From positions 19,572,849 through 19,636,848 of the forward strand of contig CM076649.1 of the NCBI GenBank assembly GCA_038496675.1: a stretch of DNA of 64,000 nucleotides, given 5' to 3'. A program made the translations under genes and the position numbers. Below the pieces are notes generated by a model. The model searched no databases, was not told the DNA's origin, and saw nothing but the letters and a program-made list of their open reading frames with translations. This stretch comes from Rachycentron canadum. Its lineage: Eukaryota; Chordata; Actinopteri; Carangiformes; Rachycentridae. Shown here one piece after another: positions 1 through 13,042 of this stretch (its first letter is position 1; the number at the start of each line of letters is the position of its first letter).

Positions 1-2243
1 AACTACATATTCTGAACTGTTGAACTACTATATTTCTTTGTGCAAGTGCACCTACCTTGAACACTTACACACTTTTGTGTTGGGCTGAAAAACAGGTCAT
101 TTCTGCTGTAAACTTTTAACATGGGAATCTCTGGGGCTGGTCTTGTCTTAGAGCTCAAGTGGCCATTTGAAGAATTGCAGTTTTTGGCTTCAGCCCCAGA
201 GGTAGCAGCTTGGCACAAATGTAACAGCAAAAACTGTATCAGCAACAGGTAAAGCAACATGAAAATAGGAGCTAGAGTCCATCACAGTGACAGGAAAACA
301 GAAAGAGGACACAGTGGTTAACAAGGGTCGGTACCAGGCTTTTACCAAAGTAGGCCTTTCAGCACCTCGAGGTCCTGCACCGACGCCCAGAGGGCAGAAC
401 AGTGAAGTCCTGTGTTATTGTGTTGGCCATGCGTTTATTACAATTGAGATCTTGGAGGTTCATCAGGGGTCTGAGATGTCCAGCTGCTGGAGGATGGAGG
501 TGCAGAAGACAAAACTTGTCTCACAGTTTTGTTCACCTTCATCTACAACTGTCAACAGTGTTGACAGTGCGTGATTGATTTTGGGCTCTGTTTTTGATTA
601 ACTTTGCTTGTTTTGCCTGTACTTCTTGCTTTGAGGACATCGTAAGGCACTTCCTCTCCCACCATGACTTGCAAGTCTCACCATCTGGCAGGGACACATT
701 TCGACAGCAGACGGTGAACACAGCAAATTAGATTTAGTTTGGAGTAAACTGGTGTTCATGCTGCTACACGCTCCCGTTTCCTCACTGTTGGGATAATGCT
801 AATCGCCTGTGATTACTAAACATACTGTAGGCTAAAAACACAAGCATGTGGCAGAACCATGGCCCGTGTAACGCATCAGCTTCTGAAGACCCGTTGGTTT
901 CTATGCTGTTAAAGTTGGTTCTGTGATAAAAAGGAGGGATTAACTGAGCGTAGGCTGGTTTATCTTCCACTGCATCCCTTTGTCTTACATCCATGTGAAG
1001 ACATGTAGGATTAAGTGCTGTGTATCGACACCTATTGGACAGTATATGTCTATATATACATATATACAAAGTCATATTCAGTCCCAACAGCTGCAGCCAT
1101 TTTAATTGTCTGTTAACGAACGCCATCACGACATTAGTCATGCTGTATAAACTTTAGCTACCTGCATTTAGTTACCCCCTCCTCTTATTTTTTCCTTATC
1201 CTCCCTTTTCTCTCTCCATCAGCTGTTGGTATTCTCATCTGGAAGAGAACAGAGAGGGAAAGAATAAGCATGGGGACGCAAGGACGCGTGGCGGGGAGAA
1301 TACTAAGCACCGATGGGTGTTAAACACAAAGCCCTGCACAGACGCCGGTGTGTGCGCGCACATACACGGAGGTGTATGTAAGCACGCATTACTCAGCGGC
1401 GCAGGAGCACGCACACGTATACACAAACACACACTCTTCTGGGTATTAGTGGACCCCTTGGTGCAGATTGAATAGAATGTATTTGTACCTCAGGCTTAAA
1501 CAGTGAGGATTATGGGGGATATGAGGGGAATGCTAAAGCCAGGAGGGAGGCCAACGACCTTGGTATGGACTCAGAGGGAGGAGCGGGAGGAGGAAGAGCT
1601 GGTTGTGGGTGGCACATCATTCAAAATTGCGGTAAACATGAGGGCTGCAAACAATGACGGCCTTGTGTGGTTTAGTTGTGCGTGTGTGTGTGTGTTCATT
1701 TGGAGAGAAATCACTGTTAACACCGACATCAAATATTCAGCTGTGAAGAGTTTCGTCAGCCCAAAGTGATGCAACATGTTTGTGAATGACGAGCTTGTGC
1801 TTGTTTGAGATTAGTATCAATAATACATTCTTGCCTTTGTTTTATACCACTTTTTGTGTGTTCATGAGTGTGTGTGTGTGTGTGTGTGCACGCAAAACCA
1901 CTTCTCGCATTCTGCATGTGTTTCTGTGTGCCCAATTGTGTGGAAACAGGGGATGTATCATATACTTGTTACGAGTGGCAGGACAGAATGCATAATTCAT
2001 TTTCATTTGTGCTGCCGTAATAGGGTGCGTGCGTGTGTGTGTTTGTGGCATCCGTTGGGAACGTGCTTTTTCTTGGTCTAAATGTTTGTGTGTATGTGTG
2101 TGTGTAAGGGAGTGAGAGAGAAAGTTGGCACATCTGTGTAATAACCTGGGATTGGATGTGTCAGGTCATTTCTACAAGTGTTAAAGAAAGCAGGGAGGAG
2201 AGACAGGCAATCTGATGAGTGGAGCTGCATCTCAGCTCATCAG
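1..2243. other. Region without recognisable gene
   Basis: Non-coding, with TG-rich patches after 1.3 kb. No exon with supporting splice sites or protein similarity was seen on either strand. Confidence 0.5.
1868..1888 (+). repeat. (GT)n microsatellite
   Basis: About ten GT units, in a wider TG-rich zone that continues imperfectly at 2030-2104. Confidence 0.9.
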
Positions 2244-2710
2244 TGGAGAGAAGGGGGGATGGAGAGATGGTGGGATGGAAGGGGGGTGGAGAACATGGGT
2301 GAATAGCCAATGGGAAGAAGAAAAAGGTTAAAGTAAAGAATGGAGAGATAAGACAGATAAAGAAAGGATGAAGGAAGGGCTGGATGAAGGACAGAGTGGG
2401 GAGGGAAGGACGGACTTCTCACCTCTGTGAGATAGAATAGTAATATGAGGGTGATACAGAAGTGAACAAGAGAGGAGGAGGAATAAGGAGGAGAGGAAAG
2501 AGAAATCAACCCCAGATGAAGAAATAACAGAGAAAAATGGAAGAAAGATGAAGAGATGGAGCGCAGAGGGGCAAAGATGGAGGAAGGATATAGGAATGAT
2601 GGAGGTGTGGTTGATAGAGAGGGGTTTCAAGTAGGAGGGAGGGGGAGGGAGGAAATGGATACAATGAAAACAAAGAATGAAAGAGGAAATAATGAACACG
2701 GAACGGAAAA
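2244..2710 (+). repeat. Purine-rich (GA/GGA) tract, about 465 bp
   Basis: The plus strand is overwhelmingly A and G with only scattered T, built of imperfect GGAGAGA, GAAGGA and GATGG units. It reads as long serine/phenylalanine/leucine-rich frames on the minus strand, which are a by-product of composition. Confidence 0.7.
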
Positions 2711-3090
2711 GTTGCACTAACCAGAGTGGACGAGTGAAATGCAACCAGGAACCAGGAGACCCACGGCCACCCCCGCCTCCCCCTCCACAAGGACCTCAGG
2801 CTGTGACTCAGACCTGTGGCTGAGAGGGGAGTCATTTTCAACCACGCAGTAGAAGTAGTCTAGATTGCTTTCTTTTATGCATTATTATTGTTATTTGGTA
2901 CTTCTTCACAAAATACAAACCCTATATTTTAACCTTGTACCTGAAACAAACAAAATACAAAACATTATTTGTATGATAAGTTCCACTAAGTAAGTGTAAA
3001 GGTGTGTGATGGTATGTGTGGGATTGAACAAAATAAAATCACCGAAGGTGAATTTAAAGGAGACGCTGCACAATTGTTGGACGTCAAGAA

Positions 3091-3156
3091 GTCAATATGA
3101 GTCAATATGAAACTGCACATCCTTCCCAAGCAGAGAGAAACTGCTTGGGAAGGATG
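3091..3156. repeat. Perfect 16-bp hairpin with an adjacent 10-bp direct repeat
   Basis: 3118-3133 and 3141-3156 are exact reverse complements (CATCCTTCCCAAGCAG) around a 7-nt loop AGAGAAA. Immediately before, GTCAATATGA is repeated twice in tandem (3091-3110). A stem of only 16 bp is short for a microRNA precursor. Confidence 0.8.
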
Positions 3157-3429
3157 CATTAGCTTAGCATTAGAGCAAAAGTTTATTTTTCTCAAATTTA
3201 AATTGTTTGTCTCTGTGCATTTCGATGCTGATGGACCACAACCATTTGCATTTACCTGTGAGTAGATCCTTCACCTGTGGCCATGAGTCACTCAGGGAAG
3301 AGTCAGCCAATCAGATGAGAGGCTTTGATCGTGACATAACACTGTGTTCCTGCCAGAGCTCCACAAATATACCCTCTTATCACGTCAACATTCAATAAAA
3401 CAAAAAAAAAGGAGCTGCTAAAAGGAACT

Positions 3430-3725
3430 AGTTGTACGTTTTCCAATTGCTACGTAGCTAACATTAGCATTAAGAGCTGTTTACTTACTAGTTTAGAAGA
3501 AGAGTTGTGAGTTCAGCATCAAACACCACGACTTTACTCACCAAGAGCTGACTCCAGAGAAGGAAAGAAACATCAACGTCAACTCTTGTCTCCATCACAT
3601 ACTATATTCTTCCACTGAAATTAGCACGCTAACCAGCTAGCCCTCTCGTTGTTTTCCATTAGCGACTCACTGTAGCCTCCAATGTGCGCTGCTTAGAGGG
3701 CGCTTTAATCGTCCAGTAAACGCAA
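3430..3725 (+). repeat. Dispersed repeat, family B, copy 1
   Basis: It shares an ordered set of blocks with 21.6 and 39.3 kb: CTAACATTAGCATTAA, TTTACTCACCAAGAGCTG, TTCTTCCACTGAAATTAGCA, GCTAACCAGCTAGCC, then a GCGACTCACTG block and AGAGGGCG. Class unknown; no coding capacity. Confidence 0.6.
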
Positions 3726-4734
3726 CCTTCCACAGCTCTTGATGTCAGTGATCATCACCAGCTCCACATTCACCTGCTGTAGAGGGTTCAACTCTGCAAC
3801 CTGACAACTCAGCGTTGAAGAAAAGCCCAGAAACAGCATTCAAACATTTCAATAGATTCAAAGGACACAGTTGGTACAGCTCAGTCTATTAAAAACACAG
3901 AGAACAATGAATTGTTTTACCCAACCTCTACTTTAGTCACACCTGCCAACTATGGTGCAGCTTAATTGCCACCTCATGGGCAACTACATCAGAAAGAAAG
4001 TTGTGACCTTTGTTGAAGTCAATACAAGAAAAGCATGAGCAATGAAACAATTAACAGCACGCGTGGGATCTATCCAGTCTCCCACACCACCAAAGTCCCA
4101 AAGCAGAGGTTATCTGTATCTGACATTTACAAGTAGTGATATTTATAGCAAAATAAAACATCAATTAAAAAGAAAGTAGGGCAGACCACTTCATGTACCT
4201 CAAATAGGAATTAAATCAAAGTTCTTATCTGCCATTTGGACGGGATCTTGTGCGTTGTTTTACTTGTACACATTCTGCAGGGTATTCAGATGCTGTTTGT
4301 ATCTTTTCACAGGATTTTAGAGGCAATTAATGTTTTCAGTGACGTCCCTAATAATCTGTGGTTAAATTCACAAGGAAGAACGAGAGCGATGTCACTTCTT
4401 TCCTGGAGCCTGGTGAGCAACATTTTGGATGAGCTTGAGACAAACAATTGACTAATGGCTTAGGGAGGGATGGTGACGATGCTCCAAACCTAACAAAATA
4501 TAAGCTGGAGTCAAATATAACCTCCCCCCGAAAATGCTGGCAGACTCATTTGGATGACAGATCTGCGTGTTGGTATTACAGAGGAGATATCAACAACCAA
4601 CTTCAGATTTTGTTTCAGTTCCTGGAAGTTGCCGTCCAGTTCTCAGGATCAGTAAAACAAGTAGCTGGATTTAAGAGGGATATACAGTTGTGTAAAGTCG
4701 TCGTAAGTGTGAAGATTAATGTCAGCATGTGAAT

Positions 4735-5010
4735 GCGATGAGGATGAAGGTGGACTGGGAGGAGAAAAAGGACATAGGAGAAAGGGAGGTGTGGCTATAA
4801 GAAGAGAACATGGAGAGAGGGAAGAAGACTCAGAGGAAGGACAAAAGAAAGGCAATAGTGGATCAAAGCCGGGGGAGAGATGTAGAAGATGTAGAAGAAA
4901 GAAAAGATGGAACAGAGGAAGAGGATGCAGTAAAGATGAAAATAAGCTGAAGAAGGAAGAGAGAAAGAAAAAAGACAGTGAAGTATAGGAAGTATAGGTC
5001 TGAAGATGGA
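4735..5010 (+). repeat. Second purine-rich (GA/GGA) tract
   Basis: Imperfect GGAGAA, GAAGAA and GATGTAGAAG units. Overlapping open frames on both strands (Glu/Lys/Gly-rich on plus, Ser/Leu/Phe-rich on minus) follow from the composition. Confidence 0.65.
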
Positions 5011-5129
5011 GGAAGGTTGGAGTGATGGCTGGTGGATGACTGGAGACGGACCTGACGTGTAACGGATAGAGTGAGGTAGGTATCTCATGGTTAGAACAAC
5101 TCACCAAACAACAGGGTATGTATTTGTTA

Positions 5130-5154
5130 GTGTGTGTGTGTGTGTGTGTGTGTG
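5130..5154 (+). repeat. (GT)n microsatellite
   Basis: Twelve GT units. Related tracts follow at 5315-5334 (TG), 5462-5509 (imperfect CA) and 5820-5841 (TG). Confidence 0.9.
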
Positions 5155-6030
5155 GTGTGTTTGACGTTAAGGTGAGCTGATCAGCCACCGGAAACTCCTC
5201 CATACCTCCCTCACTATGGGCTGTTTAAGGTCACTTTGTCCCCGTAGCAACAGGAACGTCAGTGGACGCCCTACCCCTTAAACCCCCGCACGACTCAGAC
5301 CAAATGCCACCATCTGTGTGTGTGTGTGTGTGTGAGTGAGTGTGTTTCCTGAACTCCCAACAAATGCCACTGACCAGTGACACAATCAAACCAAACAACA
5401 GGGTCTAGGTAGGGTTTTCAGATCGCGTTAGGAGCGCTGGCTTTAAAACGCCTTTTCAGGCCACACATACACACACAGACACACACACAGTGACACACAC
5501 AGACACACATGCAGCCAGGTTTTCTTTTCTTTTATATTCCTGTGTCAGTTTTCCTTAGGTTTCTAATGGTATGTTTCTCCTGTACAGCTTTTACGCTGTC
5601 CTGGACACACAAACACACATACACGCATCCCTCAGGTATCGAACTAATTGGACTTTGGGCCATGCATTTGTTTCACATACACAAGTGTGTGTGTATGTGT
5701 CCGTGCATGTATCCGTGCCCCTTCTCGTTTGCCTGCAGTGACAGGCTCGCCTCTCCTCGCTAATGCTAACACGCTGCTGCTTAGCTTTTAATTAAGATGT
5801 ATGAGTCACCATGTCTGCTTGTGTGTGTGTGTGTGTGTGTGCATCTTGTCATCACAGTCTGCCTCACATGAATGGTGCTGTCTGCGTTGTGTTTGGCAGG
5901 GTTGAATGGTTTTACGGCCAGGAACGTTGTCTAATTTAAGATGTCACACATGCCTGGTAACTCACATACGCAAACCGTTCACATACACTCTGCTGTAGTA
6001 GTAGCAGACGACACGCCGCGGTCCAAAGGC

Positions 6031-6060
6031 CACACACACACACACACACACTCACACACA
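6031..6060 (+). repeat. (CA)n microsatellite with one interruption
   Basis: CA repeat broken once by CT near 6051. Confidence 0.9.
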
Positions 6061-7149
6061 TGCACTTGTGCCTCAGAACATCCTGATTGATTGACACCTG
6101 GGTGAGGGGGTGTTGATGAGAGATACACAAAATTGTTATCTGTTATCTGAACCCACACAGACACAAGAACATGCCACTTTTTTAAAACAGCAACCACTGT
6201 GCCTTCAGTTTCCTGGCAGGGTGATTACTACTTTTATCATCATGCTAATCATCAATCATCATCCCACAGACACATGCATGCTGACATAAAGATGTTTCAG
6301 TACTTACACACACGTACACACACACATTTGTTGGTAATGGTTGTACTGTGATGTTTTCATGAGCACATTCGTGTAAGTGTATGACTATATTATGGAGCCC
6401 CAGAATACGCTTCAAATCATAGTGACTTAGACCTGAAATACTGTCAATCTGCAAGGACACATGAAGACGCATAAAAAATGAAATACAGTGTCCGCAGCTA
6501 CTGTTTGTGGTAACGTGTACAGTGTCTGCTCTGCAGTAAAGACACCAAAATGTTTGGAAAGGCCAAAGGAGGATTTGAAGAGGAAATAGTGTTGGATTCT
6601 CTCAGTTGCAGTGGAACAGAGCAAAGAAACTGAGAAAACAAACATGGTGCTGTTGCTCTTTCCTGTGCTTGATATCCAACAGACAAGCGATTGATGAGCG
6701 CAGCAACTGTTGCCCGAGTGTTGCAGCGGTACATCATCACTGTTGCATATGGTCGCAGGTGCAACAAAGGACAACAATAACCTTTGTTTAACAACCTACG
6801 TCTAAAAATGACATAATGTTATATACTTTGTTACTGGTTACTAAATGTTTACAGCTCATTTTCAAACAAGACCCATGTCATCCATTGCTTGTCAGTGATA
6901 TCAGAAGCTCAAGTTGACGTTTTATCCAGTTTTAAGGCACATTTTTTTTTAACTTGGTCATTTTCAACTGTGTATTTTAACCAGATGATGAATTTTTCTC
7001 ATCAGACATCTGGAAGTTATCAGAGAAAAAGCCACAAAAATGCTCAGCTCAGCTCCCAACCCCTCAGAGACATCCTCCCCTGAGAAGGAGCAGCTTACAG
7101 CAGTGGTGGTGAAGACAACAGCTCCCATGATCCCACAGAGACTAGATAT

Positions 7150-7605
7150 AAAAATGGCAGTAAAGTGAAGCCAATGCTGAAGAGCCTTAAACCTTCATTC
7201 TATCTATCTGACCATCAGGGGGCGACTCCACTAGTTGTAAAGTCAGATTGTATTGAAGTCTATGGGAAAATGTCCCTACTTCTCCCTTGATTTATTAGCT
7301 CAGTAAATATTTTCATAATGAGTTTATGGTCTCAGTCTCTAGGTTCAAGTCTTCAATACAACATGATGTTCATTTTTTAAATGATGGTCCATTTAGAGGA
7401 AAATAGAAGCATAAGGCAGGGTATGGATTAGGGTGTGGCTACTGTGTGATTGACAGACTGTAGCACACAATCAGGATAGAGTACAGAGCAGGTCAGCTCC
7501 ACCCCTCACTGCTCCTCAGCTCCACCTTCTCCACCAGATGTGGTTCCTTCTGGTTTTAAAAAGACGGCGACGACCAAATCACAAACAGGAGGCTTTAAAA
7601 CAAAG
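7150..7605 (+). repeat. MITE-like repeat, family A, copy 1
   Basis: The core GTAAAGTGAAGCCAATGCTG, then CAGGGGGCGACTCCACTAGT, TGATTTATTAGCTCAGTAAA and GGTGTGGCTACTGTGTGATT recurs at 11.7, 14.6, 23.8 and 33.1 kb. This copy is among the longest and also holds the segment GGTCAGCTCCACCCCTCACT to GACGACCAAATCACAAAC shared with the 11.7-kb copy. No coding capacity is seen. Confidence 0.75.
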
Positions 7606-8794
7606 CATTGCAGGGGGTTGATGCTTGATCCCACGCTATTTCACGACATCGCCCGACACCGACCTTTGTAACTGTTTCTGATTAAAAGACTTAGAGTGAC
7701 AGAAGTTTAAGTTTAAACAATTTTTGCTCATCATATAAGCTCTAATACAATCATATGGCAAAATTATAAAATTACTGAAATAAAACACTCATAATTCACT
7801 GAAAAATCATCATCAAATTTTGCCCTGTAGTGATCCCACAGCAGATCCTGGACGGGGCAGTATCATTACTCAGACATATCATGTTTTCTGGAGGGGTGGG
7901 GACTGTTAACTCACACAAGAGTAACAGTAACATATGATCCTCAGATCTGACGGTAGAAGTAAAGAGTTCTTACCAGACAGACTGTTTATCATCCACTGAG
8001 GGCTGTTTGTTTCCAGTGCGGCTGTTTTACACCACAGAGGCGTGTTGGCAGGCTGCTGCCAGGAGGCCGACTCTGCCCAGCCGGTACATCACTGCTCGAC
8101 CGGGAGCCTTTAAACAAGCGCACCCACACACAAACAAACAAACACACCTCCTCCCTTTCTTTTCATCTTCATATCTTTCTGCAGCATGTAGGCCTACTTA
8201 TCCTGACTGATTCTGCATTGCTACAATTTCAATTATTGTGTCTTTTCTCTTTGTCTCTCTCCCCATTGTTCTCCATGAGACATGTTTTGTCTGCTGTGCT
8301 ACAGTGTTTAATCAAAGGCTGCTGCTGTTCTTCAGTGTGCTCATGAAAAACCTCACATCTACTAGAAAGAAAAGTCAGTGGAGGGAGATTTTCTGAGAAG
8401 CCAGGATGACTGAAACACTCCACTGAATGGATGTAACACATCGAAGCGAATCTTCAGAAGAAGAAGCTGTTGCATGTGCTGTGTGCGTACTCTTCATATG
8501 TTAGAAATGACTTTTGGCACCTGCACCGAAGTGACTAAATATAAAAAGTCCTTCAAGAATTCGGTACTTGCCGCCTTCATTCTAGCTGATGACCAGAGAC
8601 AAACTGGAGACACAACCATGAGGCAAACTCTCCCATGTACAGTGCGTAAGCCCCCAAAAATTCATAGAAAAAAAATTGATGGAAAATTTTGGATCAGAGA
8701 GCTAAGATTTTAGAATGTTAGATCCACTTAAAAATAAGCCAACTGCCCTGGTGATCAAGCTTACTTCTCATTTGTCATATGATTCATAGTGATT

Positions 8795-8870
8795 CATTCA
8801 TTCATTAGTCATTCATTACCTTATACTGCTTATCCTTTAAGGGCCATAGGGGGCTGGAACAAATCTATCT
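8795..8870 (-). mobile_element. Short V-SINE tail fragment, reverse orientation
   Basis: Repeated ATTCATTCATT, then TATACTGCTTATCC and GGGGGCTGGAACAAAT, match the tail seen at 13.7 kb. The fragment is too short to say more. Confidence 0.45.
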
Positions 8871-9649
8871 TACTGAAGTAATTTTACAGTTTAAAATTAA
8901 TGCAAATTTGCAAATAATAGTCAACATACTATTTCAAGGTATATTATGAGTAGCATTTATTTTATTCAGTGTATAATGGCGTTTTCACACTTTATCGAGG
9001 TTCACTTTTCATGACCTGCCACATGTTTCCTGCCTCTTGAACAAACTCAACAAATGTCAAATCTAGCTGGTTAGCTGTTATCAACTACAGTAAATCTGAA
9101 CCAATCACCTCTCCTTTAGTCGTGTTTCCTCTTTTCTTTTGAAATTCCCTTTTGTGTCTGTCGATTGTTCTGCTTCCTGCCCTAGTGATTACCTACGCCG
9201 CCATACTGTGACACCTGTGTCTCGTTACCTGAGTTTGTTTCACGTTCCTGACAATCTTCCCGAGTTTGGATCATCAGCTCGTGAATTCTGGACATTATTT
9301 AAGTAATTGTATCTACACCAACGGGAACTTCCTGTTTGTCTGGGTTTGAGTCCAGCAATCCCCAGTCTAGAACACTCTTTTGATTTCGCTCACCAAGGCT
9401 GCACATGCTACCCATATAGCTGACTAACTAGCAAGTTTAGCTAAATAAAAGGAGATTTTAGTGTGTGACCTGTGTTTATGTACAGCAGCAGCTCTAGATG
9501 GTTGATTCACAATGACTTTGACATGGATGTGTCACCTGGACGGGCTCACTCATGTCGGTTCATGGTCGCAAAGTGTTTCATTGAAGCCGCTCACGTCCTC
9601 AGTGAAACTGGGCTGTTCTTTCGATGTGGACACAGAACCTGTCACAACT

Positions 9650-9960
9650 GGCGGGAGCAGGGTAACAGGAACAGAGGGAATATGACCCACATTGCAGACA
9701 CTGGAGGCAGAGCTCATGCGGTTCAGCGATTTTATTTACTCAAAGGAATACAAAGGCTTTCGGGATGGCGAAGCAGGCAAGGGTCATAACCAGCAAAGGC
9801 CAAAACCAGCAAAGGCCGTCCAAACAGGCAAACAGACGATCAAATGCAGGGAAAGCAGACAGAGCTGGGAAACCAAGCCAGTAAACACACAGGAACAGGC
9901 CACAACATTCTGGCAAATCACTCATTCACTTCTCCCTACTCACTGTCCACGGACGTCCAT
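9650..9960. repeat. Possible LTR-type or other interspersed repeat fragment
   Basis: The run of GGCGGGAGCAGGGTAACAGG, TTTATTTACTCAAAGG, then tandem CCAGCAAAGGCC units and CCAAACAGGCAAACAGACGA has the CAGGCAAGG/AACAGGCA rhythm of a known fish interspersed repeat. No LTR ends or coding remnants were identified. Confidence 0.35.
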
Positions 9961-11649
9961 GTAGAGAACTAAACTGTAAAACACTTTCAGTTATTACTTT
10001 GGTACTTTTGTCTGCACTGTTTTCACCGCCAGCACAATGCATATACACTACTTTTTATGATGCAGTATAGGATGCTATGAGTCCACCATATGCAGGTGAT
10101 TTGGAACAGAAAGGAAAATCTGAGGACAGGCACCTTGTGGGCAGATGAATAAGTCTGAAGGGGAGAACATCAGCTTTGGTCAAATATAAAAAAAGTAATG
10201 TGTTTTTCATAACCATTTTCCTCCTGACCTCAATGAAACACGATGAGGTCAAAGAAATGTGAAGGAGAATTTAAAAGCACTTAGGAAAAGACAACCGCCG
10301 TGCTGAGAGAATCTGACTGCACTTACACTAGGCTTTATTTTAAACACACTTTTAAACAAATGTTGATCATACATCCTAAGGAAGGACATTTTTCAGTTTA
10401 TACACGAGGCAGATTTAATCATCAGTCATTCAAAGGAAGTGACAACAAAATGGATGTTGTTGAGTGGAGAAAATTCATTTGTTAGTTCATTGTGCAATAG
10501 GAGGGAGGTGGGGTGAGTGAAATAAATATGTATACAGCATCTTGTTTTAATGATGGTGTTACCCACAAAGTCAGTATGCATGTTCTTCAAGATGACTCTT
10601 CACTGGATGGATTTGAAAGAGAGGAAATCTATATTTATGGATTTAAAGCTCAGCTAATAACACAAGGATTTACATTGGATTCTGGATCATATCACACGAT
10701 CATAAAATGGATGCTGTGTTTTTGTGGGGCAGCATTATCTTTCATTAAAGATCATCCAGTGTATCCTATGCTAAAGCAGATAATAAAGGAAGCATTGAAT
10801 CAGCTGAAGCTTTACATTGCTACCACTCAGAAACTTCCTGGGAATTTCACAAAGGAGAAAAAAAACAGTTTTACAAAGGCCTTTTGGAAATGAAAAGGAC
10901 TGGAGACAGGTGCTGGGGGAAACAGAGGGAGCAGATTGTGACAGTAACTAGCTACAATACCACAGAAGTGAAGGTCACTGTAGAAGGTCAGCTTGTCGAC
11001 GGGCAGACCCCGTTGTGTTGCGTTGGAGAGTTTATTAACGTTGCCTCTGGCTACCTCCAGCCCTCTCTGGGTGTTTGCGGTTGTTCAGAGACTTTCACCA
11101 TCAATAATAGAGAACGGTGTGCCTCAGTAGCATTAAAGGCATCGTGCATCAACAGGCCTGAGAGAGGAATGAACAACACTGATCGACTTAATGATGAAAA
11201 GTTTTTGGTATATACTGACTTTATAGGCTGACACATAAGATTAGAGATAAGTTCTAAATGTTGTTCCTCCTTTTCTACAGTGTTATTGCCAAATGTTATA
11301 AAAATGAAGACAGGTGGATGAGTAACAATGATAGAGACTGGAAATAATTATTCTGGTGTCATTTCCACAACGCTATTGGAAAAAGTTTAAACATCAGCCG
11401 GAGAGTAGACATTGAAATGAGATGTTGACTGAGGAGAAAACAAACATATTCAAACATTGACTTTCAAGATGGAAAAACTAAACCGAAACCAAGAAAAAGA
11501 ATGAATATTAATTAAATGATCCTGTCATTTTTTTTAGTTGTGGTTGAACAGCAAAGCAGCATGCTTTGTGGATTTTTGGGAATGTTTGCTTTAGTCTTAG
11601 ACATTAATCAACCAAAAAGAGAAGAAATTCTTGTTTTATGCTTCTCTAT

Positions 11650-12075
11650 CACCATCTACGTGATCTACCATTCTGGCGACCCACTGAGGTTTTTTGAAAC
11701 CAGTAGAAACCATATTTGGAGGACAAGGTGGAGCTGAGGAGGAGTGAGGGGTGGATCTGACCTGCTATGTACTCTATCCTAAATGTTTGGCAGGTCGCCG
11801 CGTATGTCTGTCAATCACACAGTAGCCACACCCTAATACATACCCTGCTTTATGGTCTATTTTCATCTAAATGGGGTCAGGAAAACATTTACTGAGCTAA
11901 TAAATCAAGGGAGAAGTGGGGACATTTTCACACAGACTTCATTACAATCTGACTTTACAACCAGTGGAGTCGCCCCCTTATGGTCATTAGTATGAATGAA
12001 GGTTTAAGGCTCTTCAGCATTGGCTTCACTTTACAGACCCAGAGTCTACGTCCACTTTTAAAGACAGTCTAAGTT
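11650..12075 (-). repeat. MITE-like repeat, family A, copy 2 (inverted)
   Basis: The reverse complement of the 7.2-kb copy over almost its full length: GGAGCTGAGGAGGAGTGAGG, then GTCAATCACACAGTAGCCAC, TTTACTGAGCTAATAAATCA, GGAGTCGCCCCCTTATGGTC and TTGGCTTCACTTTACAGACC. Confidence 0.75.
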
Positions 12076-12160
12076 GTAAAATAAGATCAAAGAAATAGGG
12101 ATATTCTTATGTAGGTTATAGTTAATTCAGACAATAACCAACTAATTCATACGCATTACT

Positions 12161-12480
12161 TACCCTAATGGCTTTTGTGGTCCCCTGACCTTTCCTTTAG
12201 TGCCTCTGAGGGAATATCTTGACATTTCCAAGATGGATAGTTTTAGACATTCAAGGGAATGAATCCCTTGACTTTGGTGTCCACCTGACCTTTCATCCAG
12301 CACCATCATGAGGTCCAAAGATCCTGACATCCCGATCAGTACTGATTTTACTTAGTGTATAGCAGTAGTTAACATATGTTAGCATGCTAAACTAAGATGG
12401 TGAATATAGTTAACATGACATGCTAAATATCAGCATTGCCACTGTGAGCTTATCAGCATGGTCACGTCAGACAGAGAGTC
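12161..12480 (-). repeat. Dispersed teleost repeat, family C, copy 1 (inverted)
   Basis: TGTGGTCCCCTGACCTTTCC, ACTTTGGTGTCCACCTGACC and a GCATGCTAA-rich stretch are the reverse complement, in reverse order, of 48.2-48.6 kb. The repeating GGAAAGGTCAGG-type module is common in ray-finned fish intergenic DNA. Confidence 0.5.
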
Positions 12481-13018
12481 TCAGTCTTGTCCATTGTCTT
12501 GTCCACAAAGAAAAATCTACTTTTATGACACATTCGACCAGTAATGATGGAGTTAACATGTGTAATCATTGATGTTGATGTAAACCAATGATTGATAGTG
12601 GTTGGTACTATTTTAATCATCAGAGGTGGGTGTGACATCTCATGATTATTCTGAGACAGTACTGTTCATAGTTCATTGAATGAGATGTAAACCATCTAAA
12701 ACACTTGTTATCAATGTGCAAGGTGATACTGAACTGATGCAAAATAAAAGACAAAATCCATTAAAGGTCCATACAGTCTAAAGGTAGATGTCCAAGTGGT
12801 CTTTGATTCTAAATCAGGTCTAGGTTCTACATTAATACAGTGAAAGTGTCAAAGGTCTCAGTCCACAGAGAAAAGCTCACAGCCTCTTTTCAAAAACTGA
12901 GCCTTAAAATCAGCTGTCAAGACTGATGTCACAACAAAGCAGTCACTGCCCTCAGCCATGCCCCCAAGCCCCACCTGTTCATAAAACCTGATTCCTTATA
13001 CCACCAACCAGGTGTTGC

Positions 13019-13042
13019 AACACACACACACACACACACACA
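13019..13042 (+). repeat. (CA)n microsatellite
   Basis: About twelve uninterrupted CA units running into a short TA stretch. Confidence 0.9.

Larger units (their letters stand above)
3726..7149. other. Region without recognisable gene
   Basis: Holds the second purine-rich tract and a cluster of TG/CA microsatellites (5.1-6.4 kb). Nothing protein-like was identified. Confidence 0.5.
7606..11649. other. Region without recognisable gene
   Basis: AT-rich, with a SINE tail (8.8 kb) and a repeat fragment (9.7 kb). A 126-codon frame at 10513-10893 is the longest open stretch; it resembles no family I know and has no convincing splice or Kozak context. Confidence 0.45.

Noticed and set aside
2328..2744. 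138-codon minus-strand frame
   Set aside because: Same artefact over the first purine-rich tract.
4649..5203. 184-codon minus-strand frame
   Set aside because: Ser/Leu/Phe/Pro-rich translation of the purine-rich tract plus a TG microsatellite; a compositional artefact.
10513..10893. 126-codon plus-strand frame with protein-like composition
   Set aside because: No recognisable family, no Kozak or splice support, and a length that can occur by chance in 64 kb of AT-rich DNA. A cross-species search could change this.
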